Positions 9,761 through 21,935 of a stretch of DNA of 64,000 nucleotides are shown here, in pieces. The stretch covers positions 248,001 to 312,000 of the forward strand of contig JAETXT010000003.1 in assembly GCA_019188255.1 (NCBI GenBank). Reading direction: 5' to 3'. The stretch comes from Verticillium longisporum. Lineage: Eukaryota; Ascomycota; Sordariomycetes; Glomerellales; Plectosphaerellaceae. Positions within the stretch are counted from its first letter, which is position 1. Each line of letters begins with the position of its first letter. The notes under the pieces were generated by a model, which searched no databases, was not told the DNA's origin, and saw only the letters and a list, made by a program, of their open reading frames with translations. A program made the translations under genes and the position numbers.

Positions 9761-11040
9761 CGATACTCATAGACCCCAGAGGGAACTACATAAGTCGTTG
9801 GCTCACCAGGCTCTCGTGGAGCTTCGATTCTGCGCAGACGGCGACCTTGAACGAAGCTCTGTGTTTAGCATGCGCAGAGGGCCACAGAGCTTTTGCCAAC
9901 GCTCTTCTTCAAATCGGGGCCGACCCAAATGGCCATGGCTATACGGAATCGACACCACTCGGCGCGGCCGCCTCCCTCGGCCGTACGTCCATGGTGCACC
10001 TGCTTGCCGATAATGGACTCGACACTTCTCAAGAAGAATATCAGTCTTATCACAGGAAAGCGTTCTGCAATGCCGCAAGCCGAGGAAATGATCGCCTTGT
10101 CAGACTGTATCTAGGCGAGATACCGGACGAACAGAAGAGTCAACAACAGTCGGGTCAACCACACAGTTCTGACCTATTTCCTCCGTCAGGCGCCCAAAAT
10201 CAGATGAAGAATGCTGTCGATATTGATGTCAAGGACATCTATGGGAGGACACCTCTGCAACTAGCGGCGATGTACGGACATACCAGTGTCGTCCAATTTC
10301 TGCTTGACAAAGGGGCGAATGTCGAAGGAGTGCTGCATATGGCAGTAGCCAGCCACAGTGTGTCTATTGTCCGGATGGTCTTGCCGAGAAATCCAGACTG
10401 CAACGTTTTCGACCGAAACCGCGACACGCCGCTACATCTGGCCCTCCGTATTCCAAGCTATGACATTGTTTGCTGTCTGCTGACGCATAATGCAAGTTTT
10501 AACCTGCGAAACCGGCGCGAAGTTACAGCCCTCCAGGTGGCGGCGACACTGGGATATGCCAATGCTGTCGCGCTCTTCTTTGATAGACGCCCAAGTAACC
10601 AAGTTGAAGATGCAATTTGGATAGATGTAATGGGAAGGGCAGCATACGAGGGCTACGGTAATGTCGTGAAGGTATTGCTCGAGCGAAGAGTCCCGCCAGA
10701 TCTGAAGGATGGTGATGGAATGACCGCACTGCAGACCGCCGCATGGGGAGGATTTGAACAGGTTGTTAAGCTCTTACTCGATGGGGGAGCGGCTATTGAC
10801 GCACTGCACAGCAGTGGAGAGACGGCTCTGTTCTTCGCTACGCGCAACTCACATAAGGCAGCCGTAAAGACGCTGCTTCGATACGGAGCAGATGTTACTA
10901 TTACGAACCCCAAGGGATGGACAGCGCTCGTGTTGGCACTTCAAGGAGGCGATGTGGGAATAGAGGGGCTGCTCCTTTCGGAAGGTGCTCTGGTAAGTGA
11001 GGAGCAGAGGCATGTACTCCAGTCTAAGTTTCGCATATAG
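9757..11040 (+). CDS. Ankyrin-repeat half of the NLR (sensor region)
   Basis: 427 codons from the ATG that overlaps the NACHT stop (ATGA, 9757-9760), in a different frame from it. I see about ten ankyrin-like repeats, for example GRTPLQLAAMYGHTSVVQFL, DTPLHLALRIPSYDIVCCLL, MTALQTAAWGGFEQVVKLLL and ETALFFATRNSHKAAVKTLL. Ankyrin arrays are the ligand-sensing part of fungal NLRs. The NACHT part ends in LLIVSARFNVLNLA, which resembles the first ankyrin of related proteins. One extra base just before the ATG would fuse both halves in frame, so this is more likely one gene with a frame break than two genes. A phase-0 intron (9656-9729) would also join them but would delete the ankyrin-like segment and uses a poor donor (GTGCGC). 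Confidence 0.75.
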   Translation: MTILIDPRGNYISRWLTRLSWSFDSAQTATLNEALCLACAEGHRAFANALLQIGADPNGHGYTESTPLGAAASLGRTSMVHLLADNGLDTSQEEYQSYHRKAFCNAASRGNDRLVRLYLGEIPDEQKSQQQSGQPHSSDLFPPSGAQNQMKNAVDIDVKDIYGRTPLQLAAMYGHTSVVQFLLDKGANVEGVLHMAVASHSVSIVRMVLPRNPDCNVFDRNRDTPLHLALRIPSYDIVCCLLTHNASFNLRNRREVTALQVAATLGYANAVALFFDRRPSNQVEDAIWIDVMGRAAYEGYGNVVKVLLERRVPPDLKDGDGMTALQTAAWGGFEQVVKLLLDGGAAIDALHSSGETALFFATRNSHKAAVKTLLRYGADVTITNPKGWTALVLALQGGDVGIEGLLLSEGALVSEEQRHVLQSKFRI

Positions 11041-11932
11041 GCTCTCGACTAGGCTCGGGGGTCCCAATCTGGGAGAAATCGAGATCTCATAGAATAAGGA
11101 TAATCATCAGGTGATCCATTCAAGCATTGTGTGAACGGCGCATCTCAAATGGTTGTCTTACGACACATGATGACAGACGGAATACAGGGCTTGTAGTAAT
11201 GACTTCCAGCCAAACCGAGAGATTCATACTATTCACAGTTGGTTTGGTTGACCACCAATATCTGGCCTTAGCACTCAGTGGATTGGCATCTAGAAGAACG
11301 CACTCTGAGCCAGTCAATAGCGGCGCCTTCATACTCGTCACATCGCAACTACACATTCACCTTGGGGAGGTCTCCGGATTTGCATCGCATTTCGTGGAAA
11401 ACCGTTGAATTCGCAAAGCATAGTGCTACTTCCTGTCCACTGCACTCGGGTATGTAGCGATCCTCAATCAGCGGTTCCACGTCCTCACATCAAGGGATGA
11501 TCTCAAAGTAAGACCAAACCATTGGTGCTCATGTGGAAAGCCGTCTTCAGCTGCCCACCCAGGCCATGCGGACGCGTCCCTTCCGTGGGATAAGGCGGAG
11601 GAGGAAAAAACGGATAAGTGTGATCGGCGGTGGAAGAGAGAGAGAGATATGGACGAAACGTGTGCGAGAGAGAATGCGTCGATTGTGATGCAAGATATCC
11701 GGAGACCCCAAACGCCCCTTGTTGGTCAAGGATTTTTTTGGATGTCCCATCTTCTATCCGCAAAGGGCTGTCTGATTATGATCGGGAACAGCAAGCTCTA
11801 ATAGCCCCTGTCAGGGTGTTGTCTATACGCCATGTCGCAGGTGCTTTTTGCAGATCCGAGATGAGAGCCACCATCGTGAACCGTTATCCGTCGTGAAACC
11901 CAAAAGAAAGGAAACCCGTCAAAGCGACGAGT
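11041..11932. other. Convergent intergenic region
   Basis: This is the 3' flank of both the NLR and eS27. A short GA-rich run (11634-11647) is present. I see no credible gene. Confidence 0.45.
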
Positions 11933-12492
11933 CTACTTCCTCCGGAAGGAGCAGCCCTCGGTGAGCCTGGCCTTGCCACCAGTGGGCTGGCAGAGGACGG
12001 TGGTGCAGCCCTGGCAGATGACAACGGTCTGGGCGTGCGAGAAGACGGTGGTGATGGTGAAGCAGCCGGGGCACTTGACGTCCATGAAGAAGGAGCGGGG
12101 GGCGGGCACGAGGGTCTGTATCCGCGTCTTAGCATTGGGGGACCAGGACGGTCACGCGCGAGTGGCCAAGGGTGAGGGCAATCATACCTTGAGCTTGTGC
12201 TTCTTGGCCTCGGCGGCAGGGGAGGGGTTGAGGAGGTCAACGGCGAGAACCTGTCGACAATTCATCAGCACAACGTTCGGTCCTGGTCAAGCAAGCATCC
12301 CGACGTCCAATCCAGGTCCGTATTCCATGTCGTGTTCCCATAACGTCTTCCTCCTCGTGATCTTCATCGTGGTCGGGCTGTAGTGTTGTGGCGAATTATT
12401 GTAGGCGTCATCGAGATGGTCGGTCGTCGGTTCGTAGTCACACACGTGTCGCTGGAGGACGTCGAGGGCAGCAGCGGAGGGAGTCTCACCAT
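11933..12492 (-). CDS. RPS27: 40S ribosomal protein eS27
   Basis: Three exons (12492-12490, 12250-12188, 12115-11933) give 82 residues, exactly the usual length of eS27. The protein reads [31 protein letters not shown] and [18 protein letters not shown], and ends TEGCSFRRK. The C4 zinc finger is CPGC...CQGC. eS27 is a structural protein of the small ribosomal subunit. The first exon is only the ATG, followed by a 238-bp intron (GTGAGA...GACAG). The second intron is 72 bp. The gene lies divergent from the phosducin-like gene and convergent with the NLR. Identification is near certain. Confidence 0.97.
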
Positions 12493-13001
12493 CTTGACTG
12501 ATTTCGTTGATCGATGCGAAGAGTCGGATCTGTGCGAGTGCGGATTGTCTTGACGGAATCTGGAGGGGTTGAATGGCAGATTTGGACACTCGCAGGGTGG
12601 TGGTGAAAGCAGAAAACTTCGGTGTTGCGGGTCGGGGTTTCGCCTTCGCCTCCTCACTCGCCAGGCTGCACAGGCGTTGCCCGGGCTGAACGATAGTGCG
12701 GATAGGGTTCGCTTGCCCCCGACATTTTCACCCCGCACGTGACACCCAGAGGCTCCACCTCAGTGCTCTCGACTTCGGTGTGGTCGGTCAGGTTGTCGGT
12801 GAGGGGAACATTGGTGGGGTAGCTATATGTCATAGCTCGATGGAGGGGTTCGTTGCTGGAATTGACGCTGTTGCCTTGACGGTCGCCTGTTGCCTTCAGA
12901 TTCCGCGATATATCTTTTCGCCCCAGTAAGACTCGAAATCTCGAGCAAAGTCATACCACTTGACAATCAAGCTCCTCGCCACGAGGCACAGACTCATCAC
13001 A
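12493..13001. promoter_or_regulatory. Divergent promoter region of eS27 and the phosducin-like gene
   Basis: 509 bp with no gene seen. It must contain the eS27 5'-UTR and promoter and the promoter of the phosducin-like gene. Confidence 0.5.
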
Positions 13002-13837
13002 ATGGCGAATCCTATGGACCAGAGGATAGCGGTCCCCATCGATGACCCAAACGCAGACACCGAGTGGTAGGTCAAACTTAGCAACGCCGTAGTCTCGGCG
13101 CGTCAGCTGATTCGAAAACAAGGAATGAAATCTTGCGCAAGCATGGAGTGATCCCCGAAAAGCCCCCGAGCCCGACGCCGATGATCGAGGAGGCCATCTT
13201 GGAGGGACGACGGATAGCGCATGAGAATCGCCTAGAAGGCAAAGACCTGGATGAGCTGGACCAGCTAGAGGACGAAGAGGATGAAGCTTTCCTCGAGATT
13301 TACCGTCAAAAGCGCATGCAAGAGATCTCGTCCATGCAGTCAAAAGCAGTTCACGGCAGCGTGTACCCTGTTTCGAAACCCGACTACGCACGCGACATCA
13401 CAGACGCATCGCACAAGGGCCCTGTCTTGGTCAATCTGATATCGTCTCTGGGGACGAACATTGAGTCCCGCGTGCTTTCGGAACTTTGGAAGATGGCAGC
13501 GCAGGAGTACGGGGAGGTCAAATTTTGCGAAATGCGAGCGGACAAGGCCATTGAGGGATACCCCGAGCGGAATTGCCCGACCATTTTGGTCTACAAAAAC
13601 GGAAATATCGCCAAGCAAATCGTCACATTGATGACTGTCGGCGGCGTTAGGATGAACATGGCCAATATTGACAATCTGCTTGTCGAGATCGGCGCTGTGT
13701 CCGAGAAGGACCTGCGTGTGGTCAAGCGAAGGAGGCAAGCTGAGGATGCAGAGGAAGAGCGGGCCATGGGCAAGGGAATCAAGACCGGCAACGTCGGAAG
13801 GTCGAAGAAGGATGAGGATGACGACGATTGGGACTGA
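13002..13837 (+). CDS. Phosducin-like protein (PhLP2/Plp2 family)
   Basis: Two exons (13002-13066 and 13123-13837) give 259 residues in frame. The start reads MANPMDQRIAVPIDDP; the intron splits the TGG of DTEW|NEIL. Residues about 20-85 form the helical phosducin N-domain (HGVIPEKPPSPTPM, LDELDQLEDEEDEAFLE). The thioredoxin-like domain follows (GPVLVNLISSLGTNIESR, VKFCEMRADKAIEGYPERNC, PTILVYKNGN), then an acidic tail. The thioredoxin fold has no CxxC active site, as usual in this family. PhLP2 and Plp2 bind the CCT chaperonin and assist actin and tubulin folding. Length and domain order are typical. Confidence 0.93.
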
Positions 13838-14478
13838 GAGGCAGGCAGGCGAGAGAACGAACCAGTTCAGCTGTTCCTACACAGGAGGCGCTCTGGTTGA
13901 CCCTGCGCTACCTTACTCTACCATCGCGGCAAGGTACCAGAAGAGCACGAGCGAACTCAATCACGCGGCTGTTGTGGTCCAAACAGTATAAGGCACTTCA
14001 GTGCATCAGCGACGGTTATTTGCATAGCCGTGATTGCATTGTTTGATTACACACCGGGCGTCGGGTACCTGCCTGCACAAGCCAAGTTGTTTGACGTTGG
14101 CACACAAACTTGAAGATCCTCGCTCTCATGCCACCTACTTACGTTGGTACATCAGATAACTGGGTAGGCAACGTGGTTGGAGCATCCAGCACCTTGACCC
14201 CACTAATGTCTTTGGGTGATGGACCCTGAAGTCTGGCGCGTTGCACCCCTGAAAGGTCGCGTGGGGTGAACCGCCCATGTCTCGTGTTTATTCGGGGGCG
14301 GGGGTTCTTGCGTCACGAGTCAGAGCACCAAGTCGCGTCGCGCTTCTTTCTTTAACAGCACGCTGGAGAGCTTCTTAGAGATCACCGCGTGCTCTCTACG
14401 ATTTGTCGTCGTCTGGTGCTAATCAACGAGTCTCTTCACCATTCCAGCGTATTTTAGTTCGTTTATTGCACGTCCAAA
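13838..14478. other. Intergenic, no gene seen
   Basis: 641 bp between two genes on the same strand. It holds the promoter of the LRR gene; pyrimidine-rich tracts occur near 14340. No coding signal is apparent. Confidence 0.4.
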
Positions 14479-16144
14479 ATGGCGGACGAACCATCTCTCC
14501 CCCGGCTACCGGCGATATCCTGGAACGAGCACACCCAGAGCTTCAGCAATAACCCGAGGAAACGCGGTCGAGCTAGGCGGTCGTCCAACGCAACACCACT
14601 TTTCAACAATTCAAGCGATCCCGCAGTCTTCTCGAGCGACGATGATCCTGCTCTCGACAATTACGTCGAGGGAAGGCGCAAGAAGCGGTACATAGGAACC
14701 TGGTTCCAGCAGCAGCCGGCGTCCGATTCATCTTTCGAAGTCGAAGAATCCAGACCTTTGCCGAAGCCGAAGAGGACCCTCAAACGACAGCTCGACAGTG
14801 GTGTCTGGATGGGAAGCGACAGCACGGATGGGGAGGAGATGCTCGAGGAGTTGAGCTTGCCGCTGGAGCCAAAGCTACCCCAACTAAATCGAACGCCCAT
14901 TCAGAGGCCAACCTTGTCTGCCGCCGAACGTCTTGCCCGAGAGAAGATTCAGAAATGTCTCGACGAAGGAGATGAGGATGTGGATTTGTCGTGAGTGAAC
15001 CTGACTGCCTGTTGATCCGGCCGATCCACTAATCACTTGCAGTATGATGGGTCTTGAGAGCCTGTCGAACGCGACCATCGCACCTCTGGCCGAACTCGTC
15101 CCAATACCCCTTGTTGCCGAAGACGTTCCATTTGAGCAAAAGGACCCTTCGCTGAAGCTTTTTCTGTTCGGCAATCCTCTATTCCTCGTCCCAGGAGCTG
15201 TCTTCGACCTTCAACACCTGACCGTGCTAAGCCTGCGTGGCTGCGGCCTTCGGGAACTACCAGCTGCAGTTGCGAAGCTTTCTCAGCTAGAGACGCTCAA
15301 TCTTGCCCAAAATTCATTAAGACACCTCCCGGCCGAGCTTCTGGACCTACTTGCTGCGCCAGGGAAACTCAAGAATATGCAATTGCAAGGCAACGACTTT
15401 TACCGGCCGCGTGGCCTCCCACAGGACATTCCAGATGGCGCCAGCATCCGTCACCCAGCTTATGAGCCGGATAACGAAGCAAAGAACGAGTTTGAGAAGC
15501 AAGAAGACCGCTTGATCACGAGATTACCTGCCCAATTCGAGGGCGTGTGTGCCATGTACCTCGCAAGGTCCGCGGTACAGTTTTCCGATACCTCGGGTTT
15601 CATATACTCTGACTTCCGCTTGGACGAACATGATGAGGGCATCGTTCAAATAGACGAATCCGAAGTCGACACGATTTCAGCATGTCCACCATCCTCGGCG
15701 CCGTACCAGTCAAAATCAACGGGAAGGAGCATTGACACTTCAAAAGCAACTCGCGTGCCCAGCCTCCTGGAGCTGGCGGCACGGAGCTGCTACCGGAGTT
15801 CCGATCTGGAGGAGTTGAAACACTATGTTCCGGAAAGTCCGTCCCACATGAGGGACTTGCTTGGCCGTGCGGTGATGCTGAGGAGCATTGGTGGATATGA
15901 GTGCACAAGGTGTAAGAAGACACTGATCATGCCCACCACACAATGGCTGGAATGGTGGCGCGTGTCACAAGTTAGGGCGCTGTCGACGCCGACGCTCGAA
16001 GGACAGGGCGCGACGTTCGTTCCGTGGTGCTCGGATCCAGACGAGCAGGGCGTGCCGTTCCTGCGGATGGGCTGCTCATGGAAGTGCGTACCGGAAGAGA
16101 GGAATATTGGAGCGTGGGCACTCCGCGATGACCAGATTGAGTGA
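14479..16144 (+). CDS. Leucine-rich-repeat protein with Cys-rich C-terminus, conserved hypothetical
   Basis: Two exons (14479-14990 and 15043-16144; intron GTGAGT, branch CACTAATCAC, acceptor TTGCAG) give 537 residues in frame. Residues 1-170 are basic and disordered (KRGRARRSS, EGRRKKRY, PKPKRTLKR), suggesting a nuclear protein. Three to four leucine-rich repeats follow at about 205-290 (LTVLSLRGCGLRELPAAVAK, LETLNLAQNSLRHLPAELLD, LKNMQLQGNDF). The C-terminal domain has paired cysteines (YECTRCKK, FVPWC, GCSWKC) that could bind zinc. I recognise the architecture as a conserved fungal hypothetical, but I cannot name its function. It ends 84 bp from the converging RNA cyclase gene. Confidence 0.8.
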
Positions 16145-16228
16145 AAATATGTGTACATTGAACATACATCTAATTGTCGAATATGAACATGGCTCGCCGA
16201 GAGTTGTACATTCAGAGGTCTTGTTTTC

Positions 16229-17583
16229 TTACGAGCTGCTGTTTTTGGAACTCACCCCCGCCCCTTCACAGATCGTTCCCTTGTTGTACCACTTGACGGC
16301 CGGCAGCATTTCTGAGGCGACCCATCTTGCCGTTTGCGAGTGCAAGCTTCCTTGCCCAAAGGGCTCAGTCGCCTTGTCTCTCCTTCGCCGATCTCCAATC
16401 TCGAGTCCCTCGATCCCCTGCGCAGCTTGCGCCATTGACGACTCTCCCTCCACTGGGGCATCGTCTCTTCGGATGACTGTTTGCCCCTCGGCAAGTGCCT
16501 GGAACACAACGAGCTGATCCTGCAAGTGCTCATCGCAGACGCCAGGCCGTTCGACCTCCCGCGCCAGCTCCACCGCCAGTTTCCTCGAAAGCGCTGTCGG
16601 AAAGCCCCCCTCCTTGGCCCTTGACCTCCCCTTGCTTTTGCCCCCTTTGGGCGTCGACGTGAGCACATCCCGCCCCCAACGCAGGCCGCCAGCCGACCGT
16701 GCAACGAGGAGCACATAGACGCGCGCATCGTGGCCCGAGTCCTCCACGGTGCGGAAGACGACCTCGGAAGCGGGCAGGCGGCTGCTGACCTGCTCGGCCA
16801 GCCTGGCCTGCAGGTCCCCGTGCAGATGGCGCGGCGCTAGAATCGTGACATCGACGGCTGTGACGCCCCGGCACGCTCCTGCGTGATCAGGCGGCTGCTG
16901 CTGTCGCGGGTGCAGCTTCTCGCCCTTTTCCAGGGGCGTGATGCCGAAGCGGATGGCGCCGCGGCTCGGGGGTCCGAGGGACCAGCCGCGCCGGATCAGC
17001 GTGCGTGTCACGCTGATGCCGAAGCGGGACTCGAGAGCCGGGAGCAGGACTTGGTCGGCGTAGTCCCAGGAGAGGGAGAAGCTGACATTGGTGCCGGCGG
17101 CGATGTCGAGGGTGATGGGGTCGCCAGCGGCGAAGATAAGGTATGGCAGCAGGGCCTGGAGGATGAGGAGGGCGCTGGCGCCGGGCGACTCGGGAGTGAT
17201 GGTAATGTGACGCTGTGCGAGGTCGGCTGGTGGCAGGGTCGGAGAGAAAGTGAGGCATGTCGCGCCGACGGCCAAGCTCGTAGTGGTGGCAGCTGTTGCA
17301 GCGGCCAAGTACTGGATGGAGGTGGCGTGCTGCGACTTCAGACCTGGACAGTGTCAGAATTGGATTTTGCGCTTCGGCCTCATACTACTGCTTGAAAGCA
17401 GAGGCCGCAGCAAGCGGAAAGGGGGGGTTACTTGCCGCCTCCACGACTACGATTACCCCTGATTTCGGATACTGTCACCGGCTGCGACGTAACGGCTGCG
17501 AGCGCGACGGCCACACGCAGAACCTGGCCACCGCCCTCTCCGGTTCTACCATCAAGCTGTATAGGCTTGGAACTGTGCTTCAT
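16229..17583 (-). CDS. RNA 3'-terminal phosphate cyclase
   Basis: Two exons (17583-17436 and 17343-16229) give 420 residues in frame. The first exon has the family N-terminus (PIQLDGRTGEGGGQVLRVAV, EIRGNRSRGGG). The second starts LKSQHATSIQYLAAAT and contains LIRRGWSLGPPSRGAIRFG and DQLVVFQALAEG. Near residue 384 is the SLHSQTARWVASEML block, where the predicted nucleophilic histidine lies. RtcA-type enzymes convert an RNA 3'-phosphate to a 2',3'-cyclic phosphate using ATP through an enzyme-AMP intermediate. The first intron only fits if the donor is GCAAGT (GC-AG class). With the adjacent GT the frame fails and the conserved GGGLKSQH is lost. There is a Lys/Arg/Ser-rich insert (GGKSKGRSRAKEGG). 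Confidence 0.9.
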
Positions 17584-20500
17584 CGTGGGTTATGAAAGCC
17601 TCGTCGCGGATAGTGTGTCAACAAAATCGTTTTCTGGGGTAACACAAATGCGATTGGGGGCCGAGACTCAGAGAATGGAGTAAACCAAGGTGCTGAACAT
17701 GGGGAGTATTCAATATTCTGACGAGGCAGTGAAGATGCTGAGAACTCAACAGTTCTCATCTGTATTGAAAGGAGAGCGTCTACGCCCCCAAGCATGGGAT
17801 GGTCGCCCGTTGCGTGCGCCGTTACCTCGTCCAGGCAGCATCTCCAGCTGAGTCACGCCGGCAGTGTAGGCAGCCCCGACGGATGGCGAAACAACACTAC
17901 ACAGGATATCACAGGCAACAAGTAGGCTGAGAGGACTGTCCAGAAGTTCCTTGACCGAACAAATTGACGTGAATTGAATGCACAAGTTCCTTGACAACAA
18001 ATGCACGGGTTGGGCAAGTGACTGCGGCTCATTCTTGCTTTGCCTCACCTTAGGTACCTTCCAGATACCTACCTGGGTTGGGGCACCGTCACGAAGCCCT
18101 CCGGTTGCGGCATCACCACCCACAAACATCAGTCACACAATATATGATATGTCCTTGGAAAACTCTTGAAGCCAATTTGTAGGAGAATAAAAGCCTGCTT
18201 ATTCCTCTTCCTACCCTCATCCTGGCCCTACAGTTCCTGTCGTCCCGACTCAATAGCTGTGTTGGGATGGGAATGGCTGTTCCGCGTATCATCGCCTGCC
18301 GGGGGCTTCGTTCTGACACAAAGATATGCAGGCATAGGCTCCCGAACTCTGGACCTGTGGTATCACCAGCAGCCTTCATGTTTCTGAGTGGAAGCCGACT
18401 CTTTTCTTTTGCGACGCGGGTGAGGCTAGTCACCGACTTTCCCCTTGCAACGTACTTTTGCCCCTCGGAGACCTGCTGTTGCCTTACAAGCTGTTCGTCT
18501 CGTGACTGCAAGATCCTCAGGGTTGTTGATTTGATACCAGGCAACCACCCCCTTTCTGTCGCTGTTCACCAAGCATAGGACTGATATGCCATATGAACTA
18601 TAGCCACGTGGGAGGGGTTTGGCCTGGGATCATGTGAAATCAGTGATCGATGGCGTCGATGTCGGTATATAAAGCCCCCCTCTGTTCTGGTGGCTGCTTT
18701 CCGTAGCTGCCGTGTGAGTCGTGCCAGACCCAGAAGTCTCAGGAATTCTATCTTACACTAACCAGCGTGTCTCCAGACAATGAACCTATAGTGCGAAACT
18801 GCTTCACCATCCATGGCTTCAGTCGGCCAGCTGAATGGTCTAAGCGATCCTCACTTGGTGTGGTCATCAGCTTGCTGATGCGGCCTTGGTGGCAAGGGAA
18901 CGTCCTCGTCAACATCCATCATCAGTAATGTGGCGATTTTGGAACCATATAAACCAGCCGATGGGTTGCCAGACTAGAGAGCTTACTTTTTCCTTCACTT
19001 CGAATGCTGCGTCCCTCTATGGCCCCGGCCTTTCCGGGCGGCAAAACTTGCCGCCAGTCTTGCGCGGCCTGACGACTACGCCTTGCGAAAATTCTATTCT
19101 ATCTATGAACCAAAAGAAGGAAAGGAAAAAGATGCTCCACCATCCACCCATACCGACTGGAACAATCTTGAGGGGAGCCACACATGCGTTGACAAGAGAA
19201 GGAAACCAACATGAAACAAGAGTCTCGACCACTAGGAACAACACCGACGATGACCACGACTAACAATCTCCCTCGCCCATTGGCCATCTTTCGCCTCTAT
19301 CCACGTTGCGAATGCCGTCGCCATGTCACAACCTTTAAGTACGTGCGAACGTCTTCTCTTATGATCAAACAGCCCGAAACCCAGCTTCTAGTCTACGCAC
19401 ATCAAGGTGCACACAACAAGAGAGGCATCGACTCAACAACACACCATGCCACGTCGGTGCGATCTAGGTCGACCCTGAAAGGGATTGTCGGACAGGAGTT
19501 GGTAGGTCCGGTAACCTCGGCCGAGAGGGAGTCACCTGGCTTCGTCAGTCCGTGATCAGAGGCAAGGTGCGTCGTTGTCATACCTCAACCATGGTCTGGC
19601 ATAGGCATTTAACAGACGATGTTCTCAGGACCGCTTGGACTTGGACGCCTTGGACTTTGGTGACAGTCTTTCCGCGGCTTCGAGATATTCTTGTGTTTCA
19701 ACCGGACGCTGAGGCGACTTTGCGACTCCAGAATAGCCTCTTTGGCTCTCTTGTTCTTTCTCAGTTTGGTACGCGGTGTTACGATCAGTCAAACCCTGGT
19801 CGAAAAAAATATTCTGCGAATAACCTTGGCCACCATTTGCACCCTGCTGGTTGGATGCAGGTGATCTAACAGGTTAGCATGTTTCGCTGTGTCTTGACAC
19901 CGGCATGGCGTGGCTGCGTGACGCACTCCTCAAAAGTCCCGGCGTTCGAAACGTTGGAACTGGGACGCTGACTGGTCCCTTGTTGTATCGAAACGCTGAT
20001 GTGTTTGCCAGACATTTTATGTGAGGAGGGTGGAAGGATGATGACGAGAATGCTTGAGTGTGCGGCTTGGAGGTATGTTGCTTGTTGCGATCGAATTGCT
20101 CGTTCTATATCTTTGATCTTGGCTCACAGAACTGCAGATGTCGGTATTTATACTCCAAGGTCTTGCAAGGTCTTGCTCAACAGAGGTCGAACAGATGTGC
20201 AACGAAGGTGGCTGTCCCAGGGGCTTAGTCTCGCGGCTGCCTGGCCCCAGGTAGGTATATTCGGTGAGGTCAGGTAGGTAGCGTACCTCAGTCGGCAAGT
20301 CGTGCCTTGTATTAAGCCCTCTCGTCAGCCCCGTCAAGGCTAACTAGATGTCTGAATCAGTCGGGGCTTTGCTCAAGTCGAAAATCGATTGAAGGAGTCA
20401 ACAGAACGCCTGGGTGGCCGTTTTGCTCACCCTGGGCAATTGACACTGCATTGTGTTGTCCAACGGCGTGTGCTGCTGCCTGGCCGGTAACGCTGGAGCA

Positions 20501-21935
20501 TCGACCTCACGTGGCAAAGTGTAGAAAGTCAAGGTCTGTGTCTGCCATAGCGGGTACTTGGCAAGTCGCTCGGATGAATGGCGTGGTGCCGTTGATGGCC
20601 TCTGGAAGGTTCACAGACAGCATCAAGGAGGATGTCAGCCCTTGGAGCACCGTTTTCGCAGTTGCTCGGTGGCCGGGGCTGCCTTGCGGCTTTACTCGAG
20701 GCCACCCAAGAGGCGAACGCTGACCAGTGGCCCACATAGCGATCCGGGGCGGATCGTGGACCACGAGAGCAAATGCCTTCCGCCGGAACGATGCGGGACA
20801 GGGAGGCAGAGCAAGAGGCTTTACATCAGAACGCTGGCAACGCTCCTCCATCTGGGCTGCCGAGGCTTTTTGATCTTTGTCGACTGGAGGACGAGGATAG
20901 CCTGGACATTCGTCATCAGGCCCCCGCTCCGTGCAGCCAGCAGCTGAAATCCCATTCAACACCCTCCCAGTGCCTCGCCCAAGACATCACAGTGCTGCCG
21001 GCTAGGTACCTAGGACGGCACAGCACGCCCTGGAGCCATCGGGAAAACCGAAAGATCAGCCATGGAGCGCTGTTGACCCTACTCAATCAAGTTTGGGGCC
21101 ATTCTTCTCCTTCACCGGGGCACTGTCGCGGCAAGATTTCATTGCCGGCTGTCCCCAGCCTTGGGCTGCATGTGGCACCAGAACGTATCTGATGGGCTCA
21201 ACCCGCCGACACCATCTGCATGGATCAGCAGGTTTGGCTAGCCTGAATTGCTCGAGGAACTCATCCCTCCAATGCGCGACAGCGCCAACCTTACATGGGG
21301 GTGCCAGAATGTTATTATCGGGGTCATCACTGTGGGAAGCTGGTGTCGAAGCTCTTGAGCTGAGTGGAGAAACGATGGCTAAACATCATCACTGCAGCAT
21401 GGGCGCAGTGATCACTGGGCTGGCAGCTGCGACCTTGAGCCAATGCCGTTGGATCAAGTGCTTTCCCAGATCCTGGAGGAGAATCTACAATGACAAGAAT
21501 GCTGTTCCTGGATCTACATGTCCAACACTGTCAAAGGGCACAAGGCGGCTGGACAAGATCGAATATGCACCATGGCTTGGCACTTGGAGACTTCTCTTGG
21601 GTATCGCGGTACCAGGCAGTATCCACGCAATGATCTCAGTGTCATTCTGTACCAAAAGACTCACATCGCCATTTCTGCGCATTACTGTCGCAAGTGATGG
21701 AACCAGAAGCCACCGCCGGTTGAACAGATCAGTCATCTTCACCAACACCAACACCAAAAGGTGGCCTTGAACCCCACTACCCGCAAAGCCCCAAGCCTAA
21801 TCGTCATCCAGCCATTGTATTGTACCGAAACAGAAGCATGCGTTGCAGCCAAAGCCTGGTTATGCATCCTAGCCCAAAAGAAGGGGAAAGCATGCCTCCA
21901 GACATCAGTGAAGTGTGGCAACCCTAAGGGAACCT
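17584..21935. other. 4.3-kb gene-poor region, unassigned
   Basis: Base composition is normal and not RIP-like. A TATATAAAG box at about 18666 precedes an intron-like stretch ending CACTAACCAGCGTGTCTCCAG (about 18779), but only tiny ORFs follow. It could be a non-coding transcript. The longest ORF (21093-21770, +, 225 codons) has no recognisable domain and an unconvincing composition. TAGGTACC-type elements occur near 18052, 20255 and 21003. I could not support a gene. Confidence 0.35.

Noticed and set aside
17746..18129. 127-codon minus-strand ORF upstream of the RNA cyclase
   Set aside because: It overlaps the likely promoter region of the cyclase, has no domain, and has no splice link to the cyclase frame.
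21093..21770. 225-codon plus-strand ORF
   Set aside because: No recognisable domain or targeting signal, scattered Cys/Trp/His composition typical of chance frames, and no supporting neighbours or splice signals.
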